A stretch of 22,676 bases of DNA, taken from CALDCK01 sp050618055. GTDB taxonomy: Bacteria; Myxococcota_A; UBA9160; SMWR01. Position numbers and translations under genes: made by a program. Position 1 is the first letter of the stretch. Each line of letters begins with the position of its first letter. Location: positions 1 to 22,676 of the forward strand of contig JBNLVK010000106.1 in NCBI GenBank assembly GCA_050618055.1, read 5' to 3'. Shown in pieces: positions 6,841 through 16,003 of the stretch. The notes beneath the pieces were generated by a model. It was not told the DNA's origin. It worked only from the letters and a program-made list of their open reading frames with translations, and searched no databases.

Positions 6841-7656
6841 TCAGTCCAGGGGGTCGGCGGCCCGGTCCGACGCGGCCAGGATCGCCTGGGTGCGTCCCTC
6901 GATGGCGTCGCGGTAGATCGGGTCGGTGAACACGTAGAGCGCTCCGTCGCGGACGCCGCGCACGACGTGGCGGCCCACGTCGACCGGGTCCATGCCCTGG
7001 GCCATGGCGTCCTCGATCATCTCCATGCGGGCCGGCGCGCGGCCCAGGCTGGCGGGGCGGTTGCGCGCGGCGCGGGCCAGGCGGGTGTCGGTGGCGCCGG
7101 GCGCCAGCACCGAGACGCCGATGCCGTGGGGCGCCAGGTCCTGGGCGAGCGCCTCGCTGTAGGCGACCACCGCGAACTTGGTGGTGGCGTACATGCCCAG
7201 GCCGCCGCCGGACAGGAAGCCGCCCACCGACGCCGTGTTCACCACGTGGGCGGGGCCGCCCCGGGCCAGCCAGCGCGGCACGAAGGCGCGGCAGCCGTGG
7301 ACCACGCCCATCAGGTTCACCGACAGGATCCACTGCCAGTCCTGGGCGCTCATCTCGTGGATGGGGCCTCCCTGGCAGACGCCGGCGTTGTTGCACAGCA
7401 GGTCGGCGCCGCCGTGCTCGTCGAAGGCGAAGGCGGCCAGCGCCTCCAGGTCCTCGGGGCGGCTGACGTCGGTCTCCACGGCGCTGGCCCGCACGCCGCC
7501 GCCGGACAGCTCCTCGGCCAGGGCCCGGGCCGGCTCGATCTCCACGTCGGCCAGCACCAGGTGCATGCCCTCGGCGGCGAAGGCCCGGGCCATCCCGGCG
7601 CCGATGCCGCTGGCGCCTCCCGTGACGACTGCGGTGCGCCCGGCCAGATCCTGCAT
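6841..7656 (-). CDS. Short-chain dehydrogenase/reductase (classical SDR)
   Basis: The product is 271 aa. It has TGGASGIG at 12-19, NNAG at 89-92 and the catalytic set Ser143, Tyr156, Lys160 (YATTK). LADVEI after strand 2 suggests NAD(H). The C-terminal part (VGRHVVRGVRDGALYVFTDP) matches SDRs acting on bulky hydrophobic or polyketide/steroid-like substrates. That family resemblance is loose. The ATG at 7656 is preceded by GGGAGGA. It is divergent from the TetR regulator at 7816, so the regulator may control it too. Confidence 0.9.
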   Translation of the reverse strand: MQDLAGRTAVVTGGASGIGAGMARAFAAEGMHLVLADVEIEPARALAEELSGGGVRASAVETDVSRPEDLEALAAFAFDEHGGADLLCNNAGVCQGGPIHEMSAQDWQWILSVNLMGVVHGCRAFVPRWLARGGPAHVVNTASVGGFLSGGGLGMYATTKFAVVAYSEALAQDLAPHGIGVSVLAPGATDTRLARAARNRPASLGRAPARMEMIEDAMAQGMDPVDVGRHVVRGVRDGALYVFTDPIYRDAIEGRTQAILAASDRAADPLD

Positions 7657-7754
7657 GGGGGTCCTCCCGGCGCGCACCATGACGCCCGGGTGCACCTCCG
7701 GCAACCCGCCGGGCCAAGCCCCCGATCCCCGGGGGCCTCCCCCCGGATGAGGGA

Positions 7755-7797
7755 TTGACCCTTCCGGATCCGAACGTATGTTCCGAACAGCCGTTCG
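7755..7797 (+). promoter_or_regulatory. TetR-gene promoter overlapped by operator-like inverted repeats
   Basis: TTGACC (7755-7760), a 16-nt spacer and TATGTT (7777-7782) form a reasonable sigma70-type promoter. Overlapping inverted repeats cover the -10 region: GAAC-gtat-GTTC (7772-7783), CGAAC-agcc-GTTCG (7784-7797), and an outer CGAACG (7771-7776) with CGTTCG (7792-7797). On the minus strand the same palindrome holds TACGTT, a possible -10 for the divergent SDR. This fits binding by the adjacent TetR protein and autorepression. Which of the nested repeats is the operator is inference. Confidence 0.6.
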
Positions 7798-7815
7798 AAT
7801 TCCTGGAAAGCCCGC

Positions 7816-8463
7816 TTGCCCTCCACCCCCGCCACCTTCTCCCGGGCTTCCGCCCGCGACGACGCTCCCACCAAGGAGCGCCTGCTCGACGCCGCCGAAC
7901 GCCTGATCGCCAACGGCGGCATCGACGGGCTCTCCACCCGGGCCGTCACCCAGGCCGCCGGCCTGAGCGTCTCGGCGGTGAACTACCACTTCGGCTCCAA
8001 GGACCAGCTGCTCCGCGCCGCCCTGCGTCGGGCGCTGGGACCGCTGGGGCCGGAGCGCCTGGAGCGGCTCGAGGCGCTGGAGCGCGAGGGGAGGCTCACG
8101 GTCGAGACGCTGGTCGAGGCCTTCTTCCGCCCCGCCTTCGAGAAGCGCTCCCAGGACGACGCCCGCTCCTACCGCCTGCTCTGGGGCCACCTGCTGCTGG
8201 GGACCTCGGCGGTGGCCGAGGAGCTGAAGCACGACCTGCTCGACCCGAGCGCGCCCCACTTCGTCGACGCCCTGTGCCGGCTCCTGCCGGGCCGCGACCG
8301 CGACGAGCTGGCCTTCGTCTTCCAGCTCGCCCTGGGCACCGCGCTGCACGCGCTGGCCCAGCACCCGGAGGCGCTGGCCGGCATCGATCCGCTGGGCGAC
8401 GAGGAGACGATCGCGCGGCTGGTGCGCTTCACCGCCCACGGCATCCGGGACGGCGGGCCGTGA
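7816..8463 (+). CDS. TetR/AcrR-family transcriptional regulator
   Basis: The product is 215 aa. The TetR helix-turn-helix lies at about residues 20-66: TKERLLDAAERLIANGGIDGLSTRAV, then TQAAGLSVSAVNYHFGSKDQLLRAAL, shown in two parts. The C-terminal all-alpha ligand domain is divergent, as usual. The start is assigned to TTG at 7816, preceded by GGAAAG at 7804-7809; no ATG or GTG occurs in a suitable place before the DNA-binding domain. The stop overlaps the GTG of the RND adaptor gene by 3 nt (GTGA, 8460-8463), so this is the first gene of the efflux operon. Palindromes over its promoter point to autoregulation. Efflux substrates are the probable inducers. Confidence 0.9.
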   Translation: MPSTPATFSRASARDDAPTKERLLDAAERLIANGGIDGLSTRAVTQAAGLSVSAVNYHFGSKDQLLRAALRRALGPLGPERLERLEALEREGRLTVETLVEAFFRPAFEKRSQDDARSYRLLWGHLLLGTSAVAEELKHDLLDPSAPHFVDALCRLLPGRDRDELAFVFQLALGTALHALAQHPEALAGIDPLGDEETIARLVRFTAHGIRDGGP

Positions 8464-9643
8464 GCCGCCGGGCGCTGCTGCCGCTGCTCATCCTGGGCGC
8501 CGGCGTCCTGGGCGTCGCACTCATGCTGTTCCTGCGCGCCGGCGTTCCGCTGGCCGAGCCCGAGTCGGTGGCGCCGCTGGTCCGCGCCCAGTCCGTGGCG
8601 AAGGACTCCTTCCGCTTCGTCGTCGAGGGACACGGCACCGTCGTGCCGCGCACCGAGAGCGACCTGGTGAGCCAGGTGGAGGGCGAGGCGGTCTGGGTGG
8701 CGCCCGCCTTCGTGCCCGGCGGCTTCTTCGCCACCGGCGAGATCCTGGTGCGCATCGATCCGGCCGACTACGACGCCGCCCTCAAGAGCGCGCGCGCCGG
8801 CCTGGCGCGGACCCGCAGCGAGCTGTCGCGCGCCACCAAGGAGCGCGAGCGCCAGCGCAGCCTGGCCAACCAGTCGATCGCCAGCCAGGCGCGCATCGAC
8901 GACGCGGAGAACGCCTACGCCGTGGCCCAGGCGAACTTCCGCGAGGCGAAGGCGCGCCTCGACCAGGCCGAGCGCGATCTCGAGCGCACCGAGATCAAGG
9001 CGCCCTACGACGGGCGCGTCCGCGAGAAGCGGGTCGACGTGGGTCAGTTCGTGAACCGCGGCACCTCGCTCGGCCGGGTCTACGCCGTCGACTACGCCGA
9101 GGTCCGCCTGCCGGTGCCCGACCGCGAGCTCTCCTACCTCGACCTCGCGCTCGGCTTCCAGAACGGCAGCCCGGACGTCGAGGACGGCCCGCCGGTGGAG
9201 CTGCACGCCGACTTCGCCGGCCGGCCCCACACCTGGACCGGCCGCATCGTGCGCACCGAGGGCGAGATCGATCCGCGCAGCCGCACGGTCAACGTGGTGG
9301 CGCGCGTCGAGGATCCCTACGGGCGGCTGCGCGACGAGGCGGTCGTGCCGCTGTCGGTGGGCCTGTTCGTCGAGGCCGACATCCTGGGCCGCGAGGTCGG
9401 CGACGCGGTGGTGCTGCCCCGCGTGGCCCTCCAGGGCGACGACCGCGTGCTGGTGATCGACGGCGACAACCGCCTGCACTTCCGCCAGGTGGACGTGCTG
9501 CGCGTCGAGCGCGAGGACGTGGTGATCGGCGGCGGGCTCTCCGCGGGCGAGCGGGTCTGCGTCTCGCCGCTGCCCGGCGCGGTCGAGGGCATGACGGTGC
9601 GCGTGGCCGGCGATCCGCCGCCGGACGTGGCGAGCACCGCCCC

Positions 9644-9647
<4 letters not shown>
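8460..9647 (+). CDS. RND efflux pump periplasmic adaptor (membrane fusion protein)
   Basis: The product is 395 aa. A single N-terminal membrane segment (about residues 5-26) anchors it in the inner membrane; there is no lipobox Cys. A split lipoyl-like domain (about 58-105 and 178-205, IKAPYDGRVREKRVDVGQFV) brackets an alpha-helical hairpin of charged heptads (about 105-176), followed by beta-barrel and membrane-proximal domains. This is the HlyD/AcrA-type adaptor that links an RND permease to an outer-membrane channel. The GTG start overlaps the TetR stop (GTGA) and its own stop overlaps the permease start in the same way (9644-9647). No TolC-type channel gene is present in the window. Confidence 0.93.
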
Positions 9648-12901
<3,254 letters not shown>

Positions 12902-12905
12902 CCCG

Positions 12906-13883
12906 GTGTCCGGGACGCACCGGGTCTACGTCAGCCGGGCGCTGCCGGAAGCGTCGCTCCAGCGGCTGCGGGAGCGGCTGCCGGAGGCGCGCATCGAGGT
13001 GAACCCCCACGACCGGGTGCTCACGGCGGCCGAGCTGCGCGAGGCGGCCGGCGGCTGCGACGCGCTGGTGTGCACGCTGGCCGACCGGGTCGACGGCGCG
13101 CTGCTCGAGGCGCTGGCGCCCCGCCTGCGCGTCGTCTCGACCTTCGCCGTCGGCTTCGAGAACATCGATCTGGACGCGGCGCGTCGCCTGGGCGTGCGCG
13201 TGGCCCACACGCCCGGGGTGCTCACCGACGCGACCGCCGAGGTGGCGGTGGGGCTGCTGCTCGACTGCGCGCGGCGCATCTCCGAGGGCGATCGCCTGAC
13301 CCGGCGCGGCGCCTTCGCGGGCTGGACGCCCACCTTCCACCGGGGCCAGGCGCTCTACGGCCGGACCGTCGGCCTGGTGGGCGCCGGACGCATCGCCCGG
13401 CGCGTGGCGTCGACGCTCCGGCGGGGCTTCGACTGCCCGCTGCTGGTGCACTCGCGCAGCCCGAGGCCCGCCTGGGAGAGCGAGCTCGGCGCCCGCTTCG
13501 TCTCCCTCGAGATGCTTCTCGAAGAGTCCGACTTCGTGAGCCTGCACTGTCCCCACACCCCGGAGACCCACCACCTGATCGACGAGGCGGCGCTGGCGCG
13601 CATGAAGCCCACGGCCTGCCTGGTGAACACGGCCCGGGGCGCGGTGGTGGACGAGGCGGCGCTGGTGCGGGCGCTGGCGGCGGGCCGCATCGCCGGCGCC
13701 GGCCTCGACGTCTACGAGCGCGAGCCGGCGCTGGCGCCGGGTCTGGCCGACTGCGAGAACGTCGTGCTGGCGCCCCACATCGGCAGCGCCACCTTCGCGG
13801 CCCGCGACGCCATGGGGCGGCTGTGTGTGGACGCGGTGGTCGCCGTGCTGCGCGGCGACGAGCCGGAGCACGCCCTGGTGTAG
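12906..13883 (+). CDS. D-2-hydroxyacid dehydrogenase (glyoxylate/hydroxypyruvate reductase-like)
   Basis: The product is 325 aa from a GTG 4 nt after the permease stop. The NAD(P)-binding motif is GLVGAGRIARRV (156-167); the third glycine of GxGxxG is Ala164. The catalytic set is complete: Arg244 (NTARGAVVDE), Glu273 (YEREPAL) and His291 (APHIGSAT). FAVGFENIDL (about 79-88) is typical of the family. It should interconvert a 2-oxoacid and a D-2-hydroxyacid in the cytoplasm; glyoxylate/hydroxypyruvate reduction is the best guess. His/Arg-rich HSRSPRP after strand 2 may favour NADP(H). Being the fourth gene of an efflux operon is unusual. A weak GC stem (13887-13895 with 13914-13921) follows the stop, without a T-tract. 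Confidence 0.9.
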   Translation: MSGTHRVYVSRALPEASLQRLRERLPEARIEVNPHDRVLTAAELREAAGGCDALVCTLADRVDGALLEALAPRLRVVSTFAVGFENIDLDAARRLGVRVAHTPGVLTDATAEVAVGLLLDCARRISEGDRLTRRGAFAGWTPTFHRGQALYGRTVGLVGAGRIARRVASTLRRGFDCPLLVHSRSPRPAWESELGARFVSLEMLLEESDFVSLHCPHTPETHHLIDEAALARMKPTACLVNTARGAVVDEAALVRALAAGRIAGAGLDVYEREPALAPGLADCENVVLAPHIGSATFAARDAMGRLCVDAVVAVLRGDEPEHALV

Positions 13884-13931
13884 GAGGCCGGGCGGTCCGC
13901 GCGAAGCCGATCGCCGCCGGCAGCCCGCGCG

Positions 13932-14444
13932 CTAGCGACCCAGGTCGAGCTCCCCCTGCGCCTGCCGCTCGTCGACCGCCAGCGGAACGGCGCGCAGCCG
14001 CGTCAGCCAGGCGTCGGGCAGGCGGTGGTGGCGCGCACCGCGCAGCAGCAGGTTCATGTAGCGCTGCGACGGCCTGCGGTCCGGTGTGCGGTGCTCGGAG
14101 ACGTAGGTGAAGGCGAGAAGCGGCCCTGCGTCGTCGCGCGCGAGACGCACGGCCTCGCGCCGGTAGACGCCCTGGGGAACGCCCTCGGTGAGGTCGAGCC
14201 AGGCCGCCTGCCGCCGACCGATCGCCCAGGCCACGCCGTGCACCCACGCGCCGGCGTCCGGCAGCAGGTTCGCGACGCCGCGCTCGCCGGGGCCGACGCG
14301 CAGGTCGAACACCAGCCGCCAGCCGTCGAGTCGCGCGCAGCAGGCGTCGAGGGGTCGCATGCGGCGGCGACCGAGGAACGTACCGGGGTCCAGGTTGCTT
14401 CCGTACGCGAAGTACCAGAGCGTCTCTCGCGGAGTGGACGACAT
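13932..14444 (-). CDS. Gamma-glutamylcyclotransferase-like protein
   Basis: The product is 170 aa, a typical GGCT length. The YGSNL substrate-binding loop is at residues 14-18. The catalytic glutamate is Glu87 in DLTEGVPQGVYRREAV, matching the EGV motif of animal-type gamma-glutamylcyclotransferase. The C-terminus with RYMNLLLRGARHHRLP also fits that family. Such enzymes turn gamma-glutamyl amino acids or related amines into 5-oxoproline and the free amine. The ATG at 14444 is preceded by GGAG and a TAGAAT -10-like box; a longer in-frame start at 14552 lacks support and would run through the promoter of the divergent TIR gene. Confidence 0.88.
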   Translation of the reverse strand: MSSTPRETLWYFAYGSNLDPGTFLGRRRMRPLDACCARLDGWRLVFDLRVGPGERGVANLLPDAGAWVHGVAWAIGRRQAAWLDLTEGVPQGVYRREAVRLARDDAGPLLAFTYVSEHRTPDRRPSQRYMNLLLRGARHHRLPDAWLTRLRAVPLAVDERQAQGELDLGR

Positions 14445-14470
14445 CCCTGCTCCGGGCCGGGCGCGCTTCC

Positions 14471-14476
14471 ATTCTA
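14471..14476 (-). promoter_or_regulatory. Putative -10 box (TAGAAT) for the GGCT-like gene
   Basis: TAGAAT on the minus strand lies 26 nt before the ATG at 14444, leaving a short leader that contains the GGAG ribosome site. It differs from TATAAT at one position only. No clear -35 is seen. Confidence 0.4.
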
Positions 14477-14497
14477 GGCGGATCCCGGGAGGGCGCG

Positions 14498-14503
14498 TAC
14501 CCT
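14498..14503 (+). promoter_or_regulatory. Putative -10 box (TACCCT) for the TIR gene
   Basis: TACCCT sits in GCGTACCCTGG, an 11-mer also found before the second dioxygenase (5137-5147). A start site about 7 nt downstream would fall on the first base of the palindrome at 14510, so that palindrome and the hairpin at 14529 would lie at the very 5' end of the transcript. Confidence 0.4.
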
Positions 14504-14509
14504 GGGGAT

Positions 14510-14525
14510 GTGCCGAAATCGGCAC
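14510..14525. promoter_or_regulatory. Perfect operator-like palindrome upstream of the TIR gene
   Basis: GTGCCGA-aa-TCGGCAC is a perfect inverted repeat with 7-bp arms and a 2-nt centre. The tight centre fits a dimeric repressor site better than an RNA hairpin. It lies just downstream of the TACCCT box. No obvious regulator is encoded beside it. Confidence 0.5.
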
Positions 14526-14528
14526 AAT

Positions 14529-14547
14529 CCGGCAGCCAGCCTGCCGG
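14529..14547 (+). promoter_or_regulatory. Perfect hairpin in the TIR gene leader
   Basis: CCGGCAG-ccagc-CTGCCGG has 7-bp arms and a 5-nt loop, starting 3 nt after the preceding palindrome and ending 28 nt before the ATG at 14576. No T-tract follows, so it is not a classical terminator. It could stabilise or regulate the mRNA. Confidence 0.5.
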
Positions 14548-14575
14548 CTCACCGACCTCCCAGGGGCGCCGCGTC

Positions 14576-15028
14576 ATGTCCGACATCTTCGTCAGCCATC
14601 GCCGCGGTCGGCCGTCCCCGGGCGGGGCGCGCCGCCTGGCCGACGACCTGGCCCGGCGCCTCGGTGCCGAGCGCGTGCACTGGGACGACGCCGACCCCGC
14701 CACGGCGCGCTTCGAGCAGACCGTCGAGGCCGCCGCCCGACGCTGCCGCGCGATGGTCGCGCTGGTCGACCGCCGCTGGATCGCCCGGGCCCACGGCCTG
14801 GACGACGCCGACGACTGGGTGCGCCGCGAGCTGGGCATCGCCTTCGAGCGCAAGATCCCGGTGGTTCCGGTGCTGGCCGAGGGCGTGACGCTCGAGGAGC
14901 TTCTGGAGGTGCCGCTGTCGGCGCCGCTCGACGCACTGCCGGTGCAGCCGCCGTTCACCCTGGGAGCGGAGACCCGCGAGGCCGACCTCGCGCGCCTGGT
15001 CCGGCACCTGGAGGAGGTCTCCCGCTAG
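14576..15028 (+). CDS. Small stand-alone TIR-domain protein
   Basis: The product is 150 aa and consists only of a TIR domain. It opens with MSDIFVSHRR (the D(I/V)F(I/V)S-RR box 1), then an amphipathic helix, HWDDAD (where other TIRs have VF-D), and DDWVRRELGIA with Glu85, the position of the catalytic glutamate in NAD-cleaving TIR domains. IPVVPVLAEGV (94-104) and LDALPVQPPF (about 118-127) match the common bacterial TIR pattern. The BB-loop (DPATARF) lacks the usual glycine. TIR domains cleave NAD+ or act as adaptors. No sensor, SLOG/SIR2 or STING partner is fused or adjacent. The ATG at 14576 directly begins the domain; its ribosome site is weak. The stop lies in the left CTAG end of the palindromic element. 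Confidence 0.83.
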   Translation: MSDIFVSHRRGRPSPGGARRLADDLARRLGAERVHWDDADPATARFEQTVEAAARRCRAMVALVDRRWIARAHGLDDADDWVRRELGIAFERKIPVVPVLAEGVTLEELLEVPLSAPLDALPVQPPFTLGAETREADLARLVRHLEEVSR

Positions 15029-15109
15029 GGAGTCGCTGCACGAAGCGGTTTCGCTCGGGTCATCCCAGAAGGATGGCCCGAGCAGTCGGCTCGTGCAGAC
15101 ATTCCCTAG
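15025..15109. repeat. 85-bp palindromic element whose ends hold both convergent stop codons
   Basis: The element is a nested near-perfect palindrome. Ends: CTAGGGA (15025-15031) and TCCCTAG (15103-15109). Then a 4/4 unpaired spacer, then outer stem CTGCACGA (15036-15043) with TCGTGCAG (15091-15098). Inside is a 13-bp stem, GCTCGGGTCATCC (15053-15065) with GGATGGCCCGAGC (15071-15083), loop CAGAA, with one G-U pair in plus-strand RNA. Smaller alternative arms (AGCG/CGCT at 15044-15055, AGC/GCT at 15081-15091) would give a four-way, cloverleaf-like fold. The TIR stop (TAG, 15026-15028) and the MAP stop (minus TAG, 15108-15106) are inside the two CTAG ends. A second copy lies at 1-45. It encodes nothing and may act as a two-way terminator or a REP/MITE-like mobile palindrome. 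Confidence 0.85.
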
Positions 15110-15942
15110 GAGCCTTCCTCCCAGCCGGGCAGGACGCAGCGGCCCGGCGGCTCCCAGGCGCCCTCGTCGTTCTGCACGGTCAGCACGCGCACGCCGTCCC
15201 CGGTGACCTCGACCGTGTGCTCGTACTGGGCCGAGAGCCTGCGATCGGCGGTGAGCGCGGTCCAGCCGTCGTCCTGGATCTCGACGTCGGGCACGCCGGC
15301 GTTGATCATGGGCTCGACGGTCAGCGTCATGCCCGGGCGCAGGCGGATGCCGCGTCCGGCCACGCCGTAGTGGGGGACCTGGGGCTCCTCGTGGAAGCCG
15401 CGGCCGATGCCGTGGCCCACGAAGTCGCGCACCACCGAGAAGCCCGCCGGCTCGACCACCGCCTGGATGGCCGCGCCGATGTCGCCGAGCCGCGCGCCCG
15501 GCGCGATCGCCTCGATGCCGCGCCGCTGGGCCAGCAGGGTGGTGCGCATCAGGCGGGCGGCCTCGTCGTCGACCGGTCCGACCGGCACGGTGGCCGCGTT
15601 GTCGCCGTGGTAGCCCTCGACGATCAGGGTGACGTCGATGCCCACGATGTCGCCGGGGCGCAGCACCACCCGGCGGTCGGGGATGCCGTGGCAGATGACG
15701 TCGTTCACCGAGGTGCAGATGCTCTTCGGGAAGCCCCGGTAGCCGTAGGGCGCCGGGGTGACGCCGTGCTCGCGAGCGAACTGGGTCTGGAGGTCGTCGA
15801 TGTCCAGGGTCGACATGCCGGGCTGGACCTCCGAGAGGATCCAGGCCAGGCAGCGCGAGGCCAGGCGCCCGGCGTCGCGCATGGCCCGCAGCGCGCGCTC
15901 GTTCTTGATCTGGATGGATCCGGCCCGGTCGTTGAACAGCAC
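15106..15942 (-). CDS. map: Methionine aminopeptidase, type I
   Basis: The product is 278 aa. All five metal ligands of the pita-bread fold are present: Asp103 and Asp114 (GIDVTLIVEGYHGDNAAT), His177 (GHGIGRGFHEEP), Glu210 (TVEPM) and Glu241 (QYEHTVEV). FHEEP also supplies the conserved second-shell His184. It removes the initiator Met from new proteins. Length and lack of a long N-terminal or internal insertion make it type I. It has a short extra C-terminal tail (about 260-278) ending EEGS. The GTG at 15942 is chosen because an upstream ATG at 16005 would overlap pepN and add a non-homologous basic stretch. TACTCT sits 6 nt before the GTG with no Shine-Dalgarno. It is divergent from pepN and convergent with the TIR gene across the palindromic element. 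Confidence 0.93.
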   Translation of the reverse strand: MLFNDRAGSIQIKNERALRAMRDAGRLASRCLAWILSEVQPGMSTLDIDDLQTQFAREHGVTPAPYGYRGFPKSICTSVNDVICHGIPDRRVVLRPGDIVGIDVTLIVEGYHGDNAATVPVGPVDDEAARLMRTTLLAQRRGIEAIAPGARLGDIGAAIQAVVEPAGFSVVRDFVGHGIGRGFHEEPQVPHYGVAGRGIRLRPGMTLTVEPMINAGVPDVEIQDDGWTALTADRRLSAQYEHTVEVTGDGVRVLTVQNDEGAWEPPGRCVLPGWEEGS

Positions 15943-15948
15943 CCGGAG

Positions 15949-15954
15949 AGAGTA
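15949..15954 (-). promoter_or_regulatory. Putative -10 box (TACTCT) of a leaderless map transcript
   Basis: On the minus strand TACTCT ends 6 nt before the map GTG at 15942. It shares two bases with the plus-strand TACCCT box of pepN (15953-15958), so the two divergent promoters overlap. Confidence 0.45.
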
Positions 15955-15958
15955 CCCT
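15953..15958 (+). promoter_or_regulatory. Putative -10 box (TACCCT) for pepN
   Basis: TACCCT lies 45 nt before the pepN ATG and overlaps the map -10 candidate on the other strand. The resulting leader contains two GACGACCGG direct repeats (within 15971-15990) and a strong ribosome site. Confidence 0.35.
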
Positions 15959-16003
15959 CCTGGACGACGGCGACGACCGGGACGACCGGGGGAGAGGGAG
16001 GCC

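Noticed and set aside
13884..13931. Intrinsic terminator between the dehydrogenase and GGCT-like genes
   Set aside because: The only stem (13887-13895 with 13914-13921) has a bulge, a long loop and no T-tract on either strand.
15025..15109. tRNA-like cloverleaf or integron attC reading of the palindromic element
   Set aside because: The four-way fold lacks tRNA invariants (TTC, CCA-end pairing, 7-nt anticodon loop). There are no attC-type core sites (RYYYAAC/GTTRRRY) and no integrase.
15965..15995. GACGACCGG direct repeats in the pepN leader as a regulator site
   Set aside because: Two short GC-rich units in a 70% GC genome are weak evidence. They are mentioned only as context.
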